Below, piece by piece: positions 21,951 through 33,589 of a stretch of DNA of 64,000 nt (position 1 is its first letter; each line of letters begins with the position of its first letter). The position numbers and the translations under genes are program-made. Origin of the DNA: Ectobius pallidus (lineage: Eukaryota > Arthropoda > Insecta > Blattodea > Ectobiidae); assembly GCA_964059195.1 (NCBI GenBank), contig CAXKWD010000008.1:49084502-49148501 (forward strand). Reading direction: 5' to 3'. Under the pieces are notes generated by a model, which saw only the letters and a program-made list of their open reading frames with translations, did not search any database and was not told where the DNA came from.

Positions 21951-24900
21951 ATGGCTACTTATGTTGATCCGTATGCACAAATAAGAGCAGCTGAGCTAAC
22001 CCAAGCTATTAGGAAGTTGAGGAAGGCGGATTTAGAGGCAGAATGTGATAGAGTAAAGTTACCGACCACAGGTACAAGAGATGAGTTAAGACAACGCTTG
22101 TTAGATTATGCCCGCAAGAACCCTCAGTCATTTCAAGTGTTAATTACGGCTTTTGCTCTGAGTCAGGAAGTTTTGGAAGAAGATTTGGTTGAACATAATA
22201 TAACGATTCCACAAGATTCATATGGAGATGTAGTGTATACATGGGTTAAGTTAATGCGTAGGAAGGCCATGGCGGTAGCTGATTCAGAAGAAGTTGTACC
22301 AGTAGTACCCTCGTTTACAATTCAGTTAGAGCCACATAAACCAAATACTTTGGATCTGGTTCGTAAATGGAACATTAAATTCAAACCTGGGGATAGTATT
22401 TACTTATTTTTGGAGAGATTGGAAGATTTAAAACAAAGTTCTAAGTTACAGGGTGTAGAGTTATTGTCAGTATTACCCGAAATTTTACAAGATTCAGCTT
22501 TACTTTGGTACAGGAACAGATTAACAGATTGGCCTACATGGGAAGCTTTTTTGAAAGAATTTAGAGAATATTATTTGCCTATTGATGAGGAAGACTCGCT
22601 TTTGGATGAGATTAGACAGAGAACGCAAGGTCCTAAAGAATCGATTTTTGATTATGTTAATGCTATTCAAACGTTAATGAGGAGGCTGAGTACTCCAATG
22701 AGTCCTCAACAAATGATGAAGAATGTTATCAAAAATTTGCGTCCTGACGTAAAATTATACATTAGACCTGCAGAGATTCAAACTATAACAGATTTAATAC
22801 GTGTAGGTAGACAGTATGAACAAATATTGTTAGATTCTGAGAGATATATTCCTCCTCCAACGCAGGTTAGAGCTACAATTAAAGAAACGGCTTATAAACC
22901 TCAGAGACAAGTTGTTATACCTTCAGTTCATACAGCGCTAGGAATTCAGGGAAAACAGGAACTTCCATCGTCCGAGTTACAAAAGAAACCCAATGTTAGT
23001 TTTTCTGCAAAGACGTGGGATAAGGAACGGAATTCAAGTCCTGTAAATGATTCTAGAATGGTTAAAGTAATAGAAAATAAAGAGAGACAGGATGAGTCGA
23101 GGGATAATGGTAAAAACACCACTTTGCGTTTTTCAAATAATCAGCGATGTTGGAATTGTGATAAAACAGGACATAGGCAGTTCGAGTGTAAAGCACCTCG
23201 TAGAGTTACTCCACGCACTACGATTAAATGTTATAATTGTAATAAGCTTGGACATAGGTCTATTGATTGTAGGATGCCCCAAGAAAGAAAAGTTAGGCCT
23301 ACAAATTCTTTAAGGCAATTAACTAAAAATCAGGCTTGTGTGATGTTAAATATAAATCCTACAGATTTAGTTAATGGAGATAGATGTTTTGTTGAAATTT
23401 TGCTGGAGGATATTACATTTATTGCTTTAATAGATTCCGGTTCAGATAAAACTTATGTGGGAGAGAAGGGTGATTTTTTGTGTAAAATGTTAGATTTAGC
23501 AGTAGAAGAATCTGAAGTTAGGGTGGTGCAATTAGCAGATAAAACTTATAGTTCTATAACAGGAGAGAGAACTTTTGAGATGAAATTGCAGGACAGGATC
23601 TTTCAGATAAAATGTAAAATTATGCCAAATTTAGCAGTAGATATGATTCTGGGCATGGATGTTTTGAAACAAATTGGGTTAGTAGTAGATTTGCAAGATG
23701 GGACTTGGTATTTCAAAGATGAACCAGCAAAAATTTTTCAATTTGTTAAGGCTATAGATTTAAAAGAAGAAGATCAACTACATAATATTCTTACCTTACC
23801 TACACCTCAGGAAAGGGACAGATTGAATGTGTTTTTGGAAAATCAGTTACAGAAATTTGATCAGTGTACTGGACTTACCGATCTGATTTCTCATGTTATT
23901 GATACAGGCGATGCAAAACCTATAAAACAAAGATATTATCCAGTATCACCCATTTTGGAAAAAGTTATACACGCGGAAATAGATAAAATGTTATTGGAAA
24001 AAGTTATAGAGCCTTCAAATTCACCTTGGTCGTCTCCGGTAGTTATGGTAAAGAAACCAGATAGAACATGGAGGTTCTGCGTAGATTTCAGAAAAGTAAA
24101 CAATTGTACTAAAAGAGATAGTTATCCTTTGCCATACATTGAACATGTTTTGAGTAAATTACGACATGCTAGGTATATCAGTACAATAGATTTGAAAAAT
24201 GGGTATTGGCAAGTTCCATTAGATGAAGCAAGTAAAGAAAAAACAGCATTTACCGTACCTGGTAGAGGATTGTATCAGTTTCGAGTTATGCCTTTTGGAA
24301 TCCATAACGCACCAGCCTCGTTTCAAAGATTAGTTGATACTATATTAAGAGAAGAGATAGGAGAGAAATGCTTTTGTTACTTGGATGATATAGTACTTAT
24401 TAGCGAGACATTTGAAGAACATTTGTCCTTGTTAGAAAAAGTCTTAGAGAAATTAAGAAAAGCTAACCTGAAAATTAATAGGGAAAAATCAAAATTTTGT
24501 AGAAGTGAATTAAAATATTTGGGTCATATCATTACTCCATTAGGAATTGCTGTAGATTCAGATAAAATCTCGTGTATCCTTGAGTATCCAGCCCCTACAA
24601 AAGTCAAGGAAGTACGAGCATTTTTAGGATTGGCATCTTGGTACCGACGATTCATTCCATTTTTTTCTGAAGTTGTAAAGCCCCTCACTGCACTTCTGAA
24701 AAAGAATCAGAAATGGCGTTGGACTAAGGAATGTCAGGAATCTTTTGATGAATTAAAATCGAAATTATCTAGTAGTCCTATATTAACTTGTCCAGATTAT
24801 ACTAAACCCCTAGTGTTACAGACCGACGCTAGTTTTTCAGGACTAGGAGCAGCATTAATTCAGACAGGAGAGGAAGGAGAGGAAAAAGTAATAGCTTATG

Positions 24901-26492
24901 CTAGTAGAACTTTAACGGTAGGTGAGCAAAAGTGGGCAATAGTTGAGAAGGAATTGTTAGCTATATTGTGGGCAGTTCAAAAGTTTCGTCCTTATCTGGA
25001 AGGTTATCATTTTAAAGTATATACTGATCACTTTGCTCTGAAATGGTTAAATACATTACAGAATCCGACTGGACGATTAGCTAGGTGGAGTTTATTGCTC
25101 CAGGAGTATGATTTTGAAGTAATACATAGGCCTGGTAGATTACAAAAAGTTCCGGATGCTTTATCTAGAATACACGAAGGGAAAGTTCAAGAGAAAACGG
25201 TAGAGGAAGAATTTTGCCTCTTGTTGACTGATAACTCTGAAGTAGTGGAATGGGAAAATATACAAGATGCTTGGTATATTAAGCGGAAAGAGCAAGTACA
25301 AAGTAAACCTAAATTTTGGCCAGATTGGAAGGTCGTAGATGAGAAGTTGTACCATTTAAGATTAGATCAGTTAGAACAAACTTTAGAGGGAACAGTAAAT
25401 AGGTGGAAATTAGTTATTCCGCAAGATTATAGGATTAAAGTATTGCAGGAATGTCATGATGCACCTACTGCAGGACATATGGGAATAGCTAAAACTTTCT
25501 TTAGGATAGCAAACAAGTATTATTGGCCGGGAATGTTTAGAGATGTTGCTAAGTATGTTACTGCTTGTGAAATATGTCAGAGACAGAAAGTGTTACAGAC
25601 GGCTCAAGCAGGACCAATGCATTTTTACCAGAAAGAGAAACCTTGGATGACTGTAGCTACTGATTTGTTGGGACCTTACCCACGTTCCAAAAAAGGGAAC
25701 CGATACATTGTAGTATTTCAGGACACCTTTACCAAATATGTAGAATGTAAAGCGTTAAGGAAAGCAACCAGTAGAGCAGTTACGGAAGCATTTTATGAAT
25801 TGATTATCCTTAAATGGGGAATTCCGGGATATTTGCTGATGGATAATGGACCGCAATACACTAGTAAATTAATGCGAGAGATAGCTAAAGCTTTTAATAT
25901 AACTCCTTGTTATTTACCTGTATATTCGCCACAAGGAAATCCAGTAGAAAGAGTCAATAGAGTATTGAAAACAATGATTTCTAGTTATATTCAAAAGGAT
26001 CAGACAGTTTGGGATGTGTATTTGAGAGAATTTAATTTTGCTATAAATACGGCTAAGCATAGTTCCACTGGATGCACTCCTTATATGCTAAATTATGGGA
26101 AGGAGCCTGAAATTATCAGTAGGATTGAAAGGGTGGAAAACCAACCGATTCATAAAGAAATTCCAAAAATTTGGGTGGAGAGACTCAATAAATTGAAAAC
26201 GGTACGTTTAATGGTTAGACATAACTTAGAAACCGCCTATAAGAATTCGAGTCATTATTATAATCTTCGGAGGAGAGAGGTGAAATTTCGTCCAGGAGAT
26301 CTAGTGTTAAGAAGAAACTTTAAATTAAGTGATGCCTCACAAGCTTATACAGCAGGTTTAAGTGCAAAGTTTGTCGGGCCCTATATTATAAAGAAAAAGT
26401 TCAGTGAAAATAGCTACGAACTGACAAACCGTTTTGGTAAAAAGTTGGGGAAGTGGCACGTCAAAGACTTGAAACCCTTTGTTCCTGGATAA
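21951..26492 (+). CDS. Gag-Pol polyprotein of Gypsy element
   Basis: A single intact frame of 1,513 residues. A SAP-like DNA-binding motif lies at 19-54 and the retrotransposon Gag domain at about 130-240. Two CCHC zinc knuckles are at 400-413 (CWNCDKTGHRQFEC) and 427-440. The aspartic protease active site DSG is at 495-497. The reverse transcriptase YLDD box is at 810-813. RNase H has its first Asp at 959. The integrase has its HHCC zinc site at 1169/1176/1206/1209, catalytic D1238, D1298 and E1333, and a GPY/F module near 1476. Gag and Pol share one frame, and there is no env frame downstream. All key residues are present, so the element may still be active. Confidence 0.97.
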   Translation: MATYVDPYAQIRAAELTQAIRKLRKADLEAECDRVKLPTTGTRDELRQRLLDYARKNPQSFQVLITAFALSQEVLEEDLVEHNITIPQDSYGDVVYTWVKLMRRKAMAVADSEEVVPVVPSFTIQLEPHKPNTLDLVRKWNIKFKPGDSIYLFLERLEDLKQSSKLQGVELLSVLPEILQDSALLWYRNRLTDWPTWEAFLKEFREYYLPIDEEDSLLDEIRQRTQGPKESIFDYVNAIQTLMRRLSTPMSPQQMMKNVIKNLRPDVKLYIRPAEIQTITDLIRVGRQYEQILLDSERYIPPPTQVRATIKETAYKPQRQVVIPSVHTALGIQGKQELPSSELQKKPNVSFSAKTWDKERNSSPVNDSRMVKVIENKERQDESRDNGKNTTLRFSNNQRCWNCDKTGHRQFECKAPRRVTPRTTIKCYNCNKLGHRSIDCRMPQERKVRPTNSLRQLTKNQACVMLNINPTDLVNGDRCFVEILLEDITFIALIDSGSDKTYVGEKGDFLCKMLDLAVEESEVRVVQLADKTYSSITGERTFEMKLQDRIFQIKCKIMPNLAVDMILGMDVLKQIGLVVDLQDGTWYFKDEPAKIFQFVKAIDLKEEDQLHNILTLPTPQERDRLNVFLENQLQKFDQCTGLTDLISHVIDTGDAKPIKQRYYPVSPILEKVIHAEIDKMLLEKVIEPSNSPWSSPVVMVKKPDRTWRFCVDFRKVNNCTKRDSYPLPYIEHVLSKLRHARYISTIDLKNGYWQVPLDEASKEKTAFTVPGRGLYQFRVMPFGIHNAPASFQRLVDTILREEIGEKCFCYLDDIVLISETFEEHLSLLEKVLEKLRKANLKINREKSKFCRSELKYLGHIITPLGIAVDSDKISCILEYPAPTKVKEVRAFLGLASWYRRFIPFFSEVVKPLTALLKKNQKWRWTKECQESFDELKSKLSSSPILTCPDYTKPLVLQTDASFSGLGAALIQTGEEGEEKVIAYASRTLTVGEQKWAIVEKELLAILWAVQKFRPYLEGYHFKVYTDHFALKWLNTLQNPTGRLARWSLLLQEYDFEVIHRPGRLQKVPDALSRIHEGKVQEKTVEEEFCLLLTDNSEVVEWENIQDAWYIKRKEQVQSKPKFWPDWKVVDEKLYHLRLDQLEQTLEGTVNRWKLVIPQDYRIKVLQECHDAPTAGHMGIAKTFFRIANKYYWPGMFRDVAKYVTACEICQRQKVLQTAQAGPMHFYQKEKPWMTVATDLLGPYPRSKKGNRYIVVFQDTFTKYVECKALRKATSRAVTEAFYELIILKWGIPGYLLMDNGPQYTSKLMREIAKAFNITPCYLPVYSPQGNPVERVNRVLKTMISSYIQKDQTVWDVYLREFNFAINTAKHSSTGCTPYMLNYGKEPEIISRIERVENQPIHKEIPKIWVERLNKLKTVRLMVRHNLETAYKNSSHYYNLRRREVKFRPGDLVLRRNFKLSDASQAYTAGLSAKFVGPYIIKKKFSENSYELTNRFGKKLGKWHVKDLKPFVPG

Positions 26493-26582
26493 ACATTCTT
26501 TAAGGCTGGTAAAAGAGACACGCACAAAAAAAAAAAAAAAAAAAATGAATGTGACCTGTGTCAACATTATTTTTTTTTATGG

Positions 26583-26597
26583 TGAGTGAGGGAAGAA
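26583..26597 (+). promoter_or_regulatory. Polypurine tract
   Basis: TGAGTGAGGGAAGAA directly precedes the 3' LTR, the expected primer for plus-strand synthesis. A poly-A run near 26,527 lies between the stop codon and this tract. Confidence 0.75.
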
Positions 26598-29500
26598 TGT
26601 AACGACGCAAATAGCGACGTGCATAATCAACGATAGGAGACCATTCCTAAACAAAGGAAGGGTTGGGGGACCGCAACTAATCGATATTGAACATTTTTAT
26701 GATTATCGATACTGCCCTGAATTTTATTTGAATTACAGAAAAGGAGAGGTGCGCATGCGTCGACGGTGAATCGACGAGGGAGACGTGCGGAACCTGAAAG
26801 ACGGTTAGTAGTACGTGCCTGACCACGAGAGAGAGAAGTTGAAAAGGCAGAAGGGAGAAGACGAGATTGGGATGTGTGACAGCGGTAGAGGCGTTCTGGC
26901 ATAATGGTGTGTCAGACTTCCATCTAAAGGAAATTCTGGTTGTGAACTTCCTTGACACGGCTATATGGAGATAGTCATTAATCAGAAGAATACACCAAGT
27001 CGGCCAGTACGAGACACCGCTACAGCGAACATCAGCTGTGAGAGTGAGTCGTGACTGCTCGCTCTGAATAAGAGCAGATATGGACATCAGGAAGTAATGG
27101 AAGACAACTCAGGATCGGAGGATAAGTTGGACATCACTGGTTGAGTATAGTCGTCTAGACTTTTTTTTTCTTATTGTTTGGGGAGTGAGAAAATTGAGAT
27201 ATCCTTTTTTTTTAGGATGGTTTCTAAGTCATGTATGGCGATTAGACACCGTATGGAATAATAGAATAGAATAGAAACATAGAAGTGAGAATTCTAGAAG
27301 TAAAGTGATGAGATCCAGTAATCCAACTATTTTCTATTTCTGGTCTAAATTAATTATAAAAGAGCAGTCTAGAGCCTAACAACTGAATGCCAAAGATATA
27401 TCTCTTCACTTTAAGTTTTTTTGGGTAATTGTCCCACGAATGAATACATAGCTAGGGGCAATTGGTGATGCTCATATAAACTTTGTTATTTTTGAGACAG
27501 GACGCGAGGGGAGTAAGGAAGAAAGGTAATTAAGGGGCATGCTTAGTACTTCTTACGAGGGCCCCTCCCTCTTGGGTTTCGTTCAGGTGACGGGTGACTA
27601 TCTATAAATAGATTTCATGCTGGCCTGTAATGTTAAGTTATGTTTTTTTATAGAGATTTATCTACAAGCGAAGGTGTATGGAATATGGTAGAGGGGGATA
27701 AGAAGTGGAAAGATTGAAGGGCAAAAGAAGGCCTACGAGTGGTAGTGCATTAGGTGTGTACCATTGGAAAATTTACATGTTAGGGTAGAAGTAGAAGTCA
27801 CTAAAGGGGTTATAGAGAAGCTTACTAATCTGGGCGTGAATTAGTTTCAGTTAGAATTCTAGGGAATTTAGAGACAAAAGAAGATTGGGTACCCATGCTA
27901 AAGAGTAGTAACGTAAGAAGTAGGAAAACTAGAATAACCACCGAGTGAATTAAATCAATGGTATAAGCTGAAGGAAATTCTACTTAAAGAAAGAAAGGGG
28001 TTAAAAGATAATAGCTGATGACTGGTCAGGTTAGAAAGAGGTGAGTGAGTTGAAAGATAATAACAAATAATTGGTTAGGTCAGAAAGAGGAGAAAAGGTA
28101 ATTACGAGTAGTGTACTGATAAGTAGTTTATGAACAGTACTAGAGATTGTAAGGGTGAGGTGAGGGAACGCCGGAAGTATCCCGAATCAAACAAATAAAA
28201 TCTGGTAGTAGGCAAGGCCTATACCAGTAACATATAAAGAAAAGAAATTTATGAGAGATTGTGAAAGCCATCGATGTTGGAGGCGAACAACGGCCCCACG
28301 TGCCTCTAGGAGAGAGTGTCAGGGACCTCTGACGTCGATTTACAAAATTGTATTTTTGTTTGCGGCCCATTAATATTTTCCCGGTTGCAGGAGAGGAGTC
28401 AGATTGTTTGTAACTCAAGATCTAGACGTCGCTCCTGTATCGGTGGTCTATCGCCACAGTCACTCTGTAGGTATAGGCCTAAACTTCTATTTCTTTCTTC
28501 GTGAGACTGTCTTTTCTATCTATCTTTAAATACAATTCTTCATGGACTAAGCTGACAAATAGACTAATATAGGAGACATAGGTGGGATTATTGAGTGTAA
28601 TCTGTAGAGTAAGGACTGGATTATGAATTGAAAACCATTATTTATTCAAGAGAAAAAAACACCCAGTATAATATATATATTGAGCTATCCTGAAGTTACA
28701 AATGTAAATGACTGCACAAGTCAGTAGTAAATTAGAAGAATAGTACAAAACGTTCTAGTAGATACCTGAAAAACAAAGAAAGAAAATTAAAGTAATTAAT
28801 TAAGGATTTGTTATTGTTGAACAGAGAACGTACTTATATAGTTAAAATTGGGTATACTAACCTTGAATAATCAAATATTATCCTACCGATAAAAGTGTTG
28901 AATGGTTAATGTAGTGTAAATGTAATTTATTGTATATAAGATTGTTATTGTTGAAAAAAGAAAAAAAAATAATATATTAAATAAATTATGGTTATTGTTA
29001 TGCAAAGTAAATTAACGTGAAGTTCAGATTTTTGACCCTTATCCTTGTAATGGTTTGAGAGTAGCTGGTTTTTGTGCTAAGTTACATACTTTGGTAGTGA
29101 GTATTGAAAAAAGGAGAAAAAGAAGAAGCAAAATAATAAAAGAAAGATAAATCCGAACCCAACTCCCGTCTCCACTGTTATTTAAAAGCTAGTCGAGGGG
29201 CATGTAGGTACATAGCCTGTGTATCTATAATTTAATTTGTGTCTGGGCTGATACATAACAAAAAGAAAAGAGGAAGTGTATTGATGATGGCGCCCGTTAA
29301 TATAAATTTTCATCAATATTATCAAGACTGGGTAAATTGTTAAAAGAGAGAGAAAGTAGACTGAGAGTAGGAAGTTTGCAATCACCCGGTGTCAAAGGTA
29401 GTTGTACTGAACGTTGGAATGTGGACTATGCAGGCAGTGTTATGATGACACGACAGGTGCATGAGTGACCTTGTTTTGTAGGAGTTCAGTAAACTTATAT

Positions 29501-29606
29501 ACTACGATTAAGAATAATCACATATTAGTCGTCACAGAATTTTGGCGAAGATTTAATCCAAGAAGTTAAGGAACTTTATAGCATAAAGTAAGAAAAGCCC
29601 GTCACA
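26598..29606 (+). repeat. 3' LTR
   Basis: The 3,009-bp repeat is almost identical to 18,441-21,450. Confidence 0.95.
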
Positions 29607-29943
29607 ACACAAACCTAAAATATCTATATCTAAAACATGACTAATCCTATATGGCCAAGACCACACCTACACGAAACCTAAAATAACTGGGTGAGAAGGA
29701 TCAACCAACTAAAATATGTAAAAAGTAATATACCAATGTAATTTATATATATATATATATTTGTATTTCATGAATATACGGCTTTTAATACAATGTTGTG
29801 TTACAATAAAAAATTAATCAATTATTTTTAATGTTAACGCAAGAATTCTTAAGAGTTTGCAATCCCGAGACACGTCACATATTCCTGTCTCCCTAACCAA
29901 TTATGGAATTTTAACACATTGTTTTCTGAAATGTCTTTGTTCC

Positions 29944-31027
29944 TCATTCTATATATTCTCGCTCCCTCAATTCGGATATGATTTCTTGTATCTCGTTGTT
30001 AAGCGAATGATTCCCTGCTTCAGACAAAACCAGCAGCAAACGCAATCTATCAATGTGTACGTTGGGATCATAATCTATTTTATGATTCGCATGTATGTCC
30101 TTCCACATGCCTGTACGATGCGGCGAATCCTCATCGGATGAGTCCGAATATTGCTCTTTCTCCTCTTCTAGAAATGAATCTGAACATTGGTCCCCCTCTT
30201 CTTCTTCTTCTTCTTCTTCTTTACCCTCCTCTTCCGGATATAATTTTTTAATGATGTGAGGATATTTTTGAGTATTGAGTCTATGTATGTTTTCACTTGC
30301 ATCGTAATCAACTTTATGCGCGCTAGTCTCATCCAAAATTTCCTTATACATGGTCATAATTATCATTGCGGTTGTATAAATCTTTATTAGGTTAACTTTT
30401 CGTTAGTTGTTCAAGTAGCCCAGAACGACTGTCATATTTCTTCTTACCAATAGTAATGTTATCGTTTTTAATAGCGACAGGTGATTTACCAATGGGGAAT
30501 ACCTGCCTATTGGGGTTCCATTTTATTCCGTAAACGTCATCATCATTTCTCGGTTTAAGCTGATCGAGTTTCTGGATGTAAGGTGCCGACACTCGTCCGT
30601 AGATTTTTTCTAGCATATGGTTATAATGCTTCTGCGGAATTTGCTCAGAGGGGTGATATGCTCCATATTCCATTTCTGGATGTTGTGATTCATGTTGTCT
30701 TTTGACTTTATTCAAGTTCACGATTTTTTCCAAGGGGTCGGTTATCAGATTTACAATATCGCTAATCTCTTGTTTCGACTGAAGCTCAGGATTAGTTAAT
30801 GTTGAAAATTTCTTTCTTATAGAATTTTCATGTTTCACATTGTCTGACGATATATGGTTAACTTGTACTCGTGGGAAGAGTTTCTGTGATTCATCCTTAT
30901 GCGTCAATAGCAGATGTTTCTTCAGACCGGAAGTATTATGATTTGTCATTTTTATTTCAACTTTCGGTCTATCGCACAGTTTGCATAGACCGTAAATTTG
31001 ATCACTCCCATGAACTATCTCGAAAAT
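29944..31027 (-). pseudogene. BED-finger/acidic-tail protein, left copy of palindrome I (broken)
   Basis: Reading from 31,027 leftwards, the first residues hold a BED-like zinc finger: C-x2-C (YGLCKLC), then H-x4-H (KKHLLLTH). A 'YGIKWN...IGKSPVAI...ITIGKKKY...GLLEQL' block follows, which resembles an uncharacterised domain (I recall it as DUF8207-like) common in arthropod mobile elements. After it come a Glu-rich run and an acidic C-terminus ending REREYIE. The copy is broken by a stop near 30,390 (AAA to TAA relative to the right arm) and a small insertion near 30,360. No ATG opens the finger region, so an upstream exon or a lost start is likely. A DNA-binding role is inferred from the finger only. 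Confidence 0.55.
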
Positions 31028-31062
31028 TCATTGTATTTACTGTTTGACTTATTTCCCATCAG

Positions 31063-31311
31063 TTCCGATTGGAAGGATACTACACTACTTTGACCTGTGT
31101 TCTCGTCACTCATTTTGCTACCCACATTCACAGATTCAAGGACGAAAAACAACTAACTCTATTTACCATACATCAAGCCATTATTAAGTTAAAAAATCTC
31201 ATAGCATCCAAAGAAGGTCAATCCTCTGGGTTTTTAGACAAAGTCTCATATTATTTTAGTCACTCGTTATGTCTCTCGCTGGGACTCTCGGTCTCTCGGT
31301 GTAGGTGTTGA
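31063..31311 (+). pseudogene. Unknown protein exon next to palindrome centre, left copy
   Basis: A possible acceptor (TTTCCCATCAG, ending 31,062) opens a frame with RLEGYYTTLTCVLVTHFA and HQAIIKLKNLIASKEGQSS. It is divergent from the BED-finger gene, with only tens of bases between them. Relative to the right-arm copy it has a 2-bp deletion near 31,258 that changes the C-terminus. The product is unknown. Confidence 0.3.
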
Positions 31312-31435
31312 TGTGGGTCTCGTATAGACCACGTATTACCACACATCATCTCTTTATTGCTAAGACTCTTGTCATCTAACAAAAAAAGATCATTTTAATC
31401 ATATCTTACTAATAACACTTGCTTCATCAGCTACC

Positions 31436-31695
31436 AGATCTTGGTGTCTTGGTCCTGGTTTTGGTGTCTTGGTGTCTTGTTCTTGGTGCCTTGGTCAAAA
31501 ATAGTTTTTACTAGTTAAAACTAGTTTTGACCAAGACACCAAGACCAAGAAGCCAAGACACCACGACCAAGACACCAAGACCAAGACCAACTAGTTTTAA
31601 CTAGTTAAAACTAGTTTTGACCAAGACACCAAGACCAAGACACCAAGACACCAAGACACCAAGACACCAAGACCAGGACCAAGACACCAAGATCT
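31436..31695. repeat. Centre of palindrome I: GACCAAGACACCAAGACC minisatellite
   Basis: The turn of the palindrome is a set of 6- and 12-bp units (ACCAAG, ACCAAGACACCA) present in both orientations. It includes nested short hairpins around ACTAGTTTTAACTAGTTAAA near 31,510-31,615. The arms meet at about 31,565 and no unique spacer remains, unlike palindrome II. Confidence 0.75.
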
Positions 31696-31803
31696 GGTAG
31701 CTGATGAAGCAAGTGTTATTAGTAAGATATGATTAAAATGATCTTTTTTTGTTAGATGACACGAGTTTTAGCAATAAAGAGATGATGTGTGGTAATACGT
31801 GGT

Positions 31804-32070
31804 CTATACCAGACCCACATCAACACCTACACCGAGAGACCGAGAGTCCCAGCGAGAGACATAACGAGTGATTCTAAAATAATATGAGACTTTGTCGAAA
31901 AACCCAGAGGATTGACCTTCTTTGGATGCTATGAGATTTTTTAACTTAATAAAGGCTTGATGTATGGTAAATAGAGTTAGTTTTTTTTCGTCCTTGAATC
32001 TGTGAATGTGGGTAGCAAAATGATTGACGAGAACACAGGTCAAAGTAGTGTAGTATCCTTCCAATCGGAA
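31804..32070 (-). CDS. Unknown protein exon next to palindrome centre, right copy
   Basis: This is the longer copy of the frame at 31,063-31,311. It starts after the mirrored acceptor and runs about 89 codons to a TAG. It differs from the left copy at a few residues (THFA/NHFA, KQLT/KKLT, QAII/QAFI, FLDK/FFDK). I do not recognise it, and no transmembrane segment or zinc site is evident. It is a candidate gene only. Confidence 0.3.
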   Translation of the reverse strand, partial: FRLEGYYTTLTCVLVNHFATHIHRFKDEKKLTLFTIHQAFIKLKNLIASKEGQSSGFFDKVSYYFRITRYVSRWDSRSLGVGVDVGLV

Positions 32071-32105
32071 CTGATGGGAAATAAGTCAAACAGTAAATAT
32101 AATGA

Positions 32106-33196
32106 ATTTTCGAGATAGTTCATGGGAGTGATCAAATTTACGGTCTATGCAAACTGTGCGATAGACCGAAAGTTGAAATAAAAATGACAAATCATAATAC
32201 TTCCGGTCTGAAGAAACATCTGCTATCGACGCATAAGGATGAATCACAGAAACTCTTCCCACGAGTACAAGTTAACCATATATCGTCAGACAATGTGAAA
32301 CATGAAAATTCTATAAGAAAGAAATTTTCAACATTAACTAACCTGAGCTTCAGTCGAAACAAGAGATTAGCGATATTGTAAATCTGATAACCGACCCCTT
32401 GGAAGAAATCGTGAACTTGAATAAAGTCAAAAGACAACATGAATCACAACATCCAGAAATGGAATATGGAACATATCAGCCCTCTGAGCAAATTCCGCAG
32501 AAGCATTATAACCATATGCTAGAAAAAATCTACGGACGAGTGTCGGCACCTTACATCCAGAAACTCGATCAGCTTAAACCGAGAAATGATGATGACGTTT
32601 ACGGAATAAAATGGAACCCCAATAGGCAGGTATTCCCCATTGGTAAATCACCTGTCGCCATTAAAAACGATAACATTACTATTGGTAAGAAGAAATATGA
32701 CAGACGTTCTGGGCTACTTGAACAACTAACGAAAAGTAAACCTAATAAAGATTTATACAACCGCAATGATATGACCATGTATAAGGAAATTTTGGATGAG
32801 ACTAGCGCGCATAAAGTTGATTACGATGCAAGTGAAAACATACATAGACTCAATACTCAAACATATCCTCACATCATAAAAAAATTATATCCGGAAGAGG
32901 AGGGTAAAGAAGAAGAAGAAGAAGAAGAAGAAGAAGAAGAAGAGGGGGACCAATGTTCAGATTCATTTCCAGAAGAGGAGGAAGAGCAATATTCGGACTC
33001 ATCCGATGAGGATTCGTCGCATCGTACAGGCATGTGGAAGGACATACATGCGAATCATAAAATAGATTATGATCCCAACGTACACATTGATAGATTGCGT
33101 TTGCTGCTGGTTTTGTCTGAAGCAGGGAATCATTCGCATAACAACGAGATACAAGAAATAATATCCGAATTGAGGGAGCGAGAATATATAGAATGA
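32106..33196 (+). pseudogene. BED-finger/acidic-tail protein, right copy of palindrome I (frameshifted)
   Basis: The zinc ligands are codons at 32,148, 32,157 (Cys) and 32,217, 32,232 (His), a C-x2-C-x19-H-x4-H spacing. A one-base loss near 32,341 (AACCTGAG against AATCCTGAG in the left arm) shifts the frame. From 32,399 the rest is open for 265 codons to TGA. That part carries the 'GIKWN...IGKKKYDRRSGLLEQL' block (about residues 75-120), a run of about 13 Glu (near 170-185), and the acidic tail with DRLRLLLVL. The left copy is intact where this one is broken, and the reverse. Confidence 0.55.
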
Positions 33197-33589
33197 GGAA
33201 CAAAGACATTTCAGAAAACAATGTGTTAAAATGCGATAAATGGTTAGGGAGACAGGAATATGTGACGTGTCTCGGGATTGCAAACTCTTAAGAATTCTTG
33301 CGTTAACATTAAAAATAATTGATTAATTTTTTATTGTAACACAATATTGTATTAAAAGCCGTATATTCATGAAATACAAATATATATATATATGTATATA
33401 AATTACATATGTATATTACTTTTTACATATTTTAGTTGGTTGATCCTTGTCACCCAGTTATTTTAGGTTTCGTGTAGGTGTGGTCTTGGTCCTATAGGAT
33501 TAGTCATGTTTTAGATATTGATATTTTAGTTTTGTGTCTTGGTGATGCATCTTGATATAAGTATGCGTTCTACAACCAATACATAGGTG

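Larger units (their letters stand above)
18441..29606 (+). mobile_element. Ty3/Gypsy LTR retrotransposon, recent insertion
   Basis: This is a complete element with 5' LTR 18,441-21,450, primer-binding region, one gag-pol frame 21,951-26,492, polypurine tract and 3' LTR 26,598-29,606. LTRs begin TGTAACGACG and end CCGTCACA. A 4-bp duplication ACAC flanks it (18,437-18,440 and 29,607-29,610). The uninterrupted target is seen in the right arm of palindrome I near 33,535. The LTRs differ, as far as I can see, by one substitution (G at 19,734, A at 27,891) and one base in a poly-A run. The insertion is therefore much younger than the palindrome. Confidence 0.97.
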
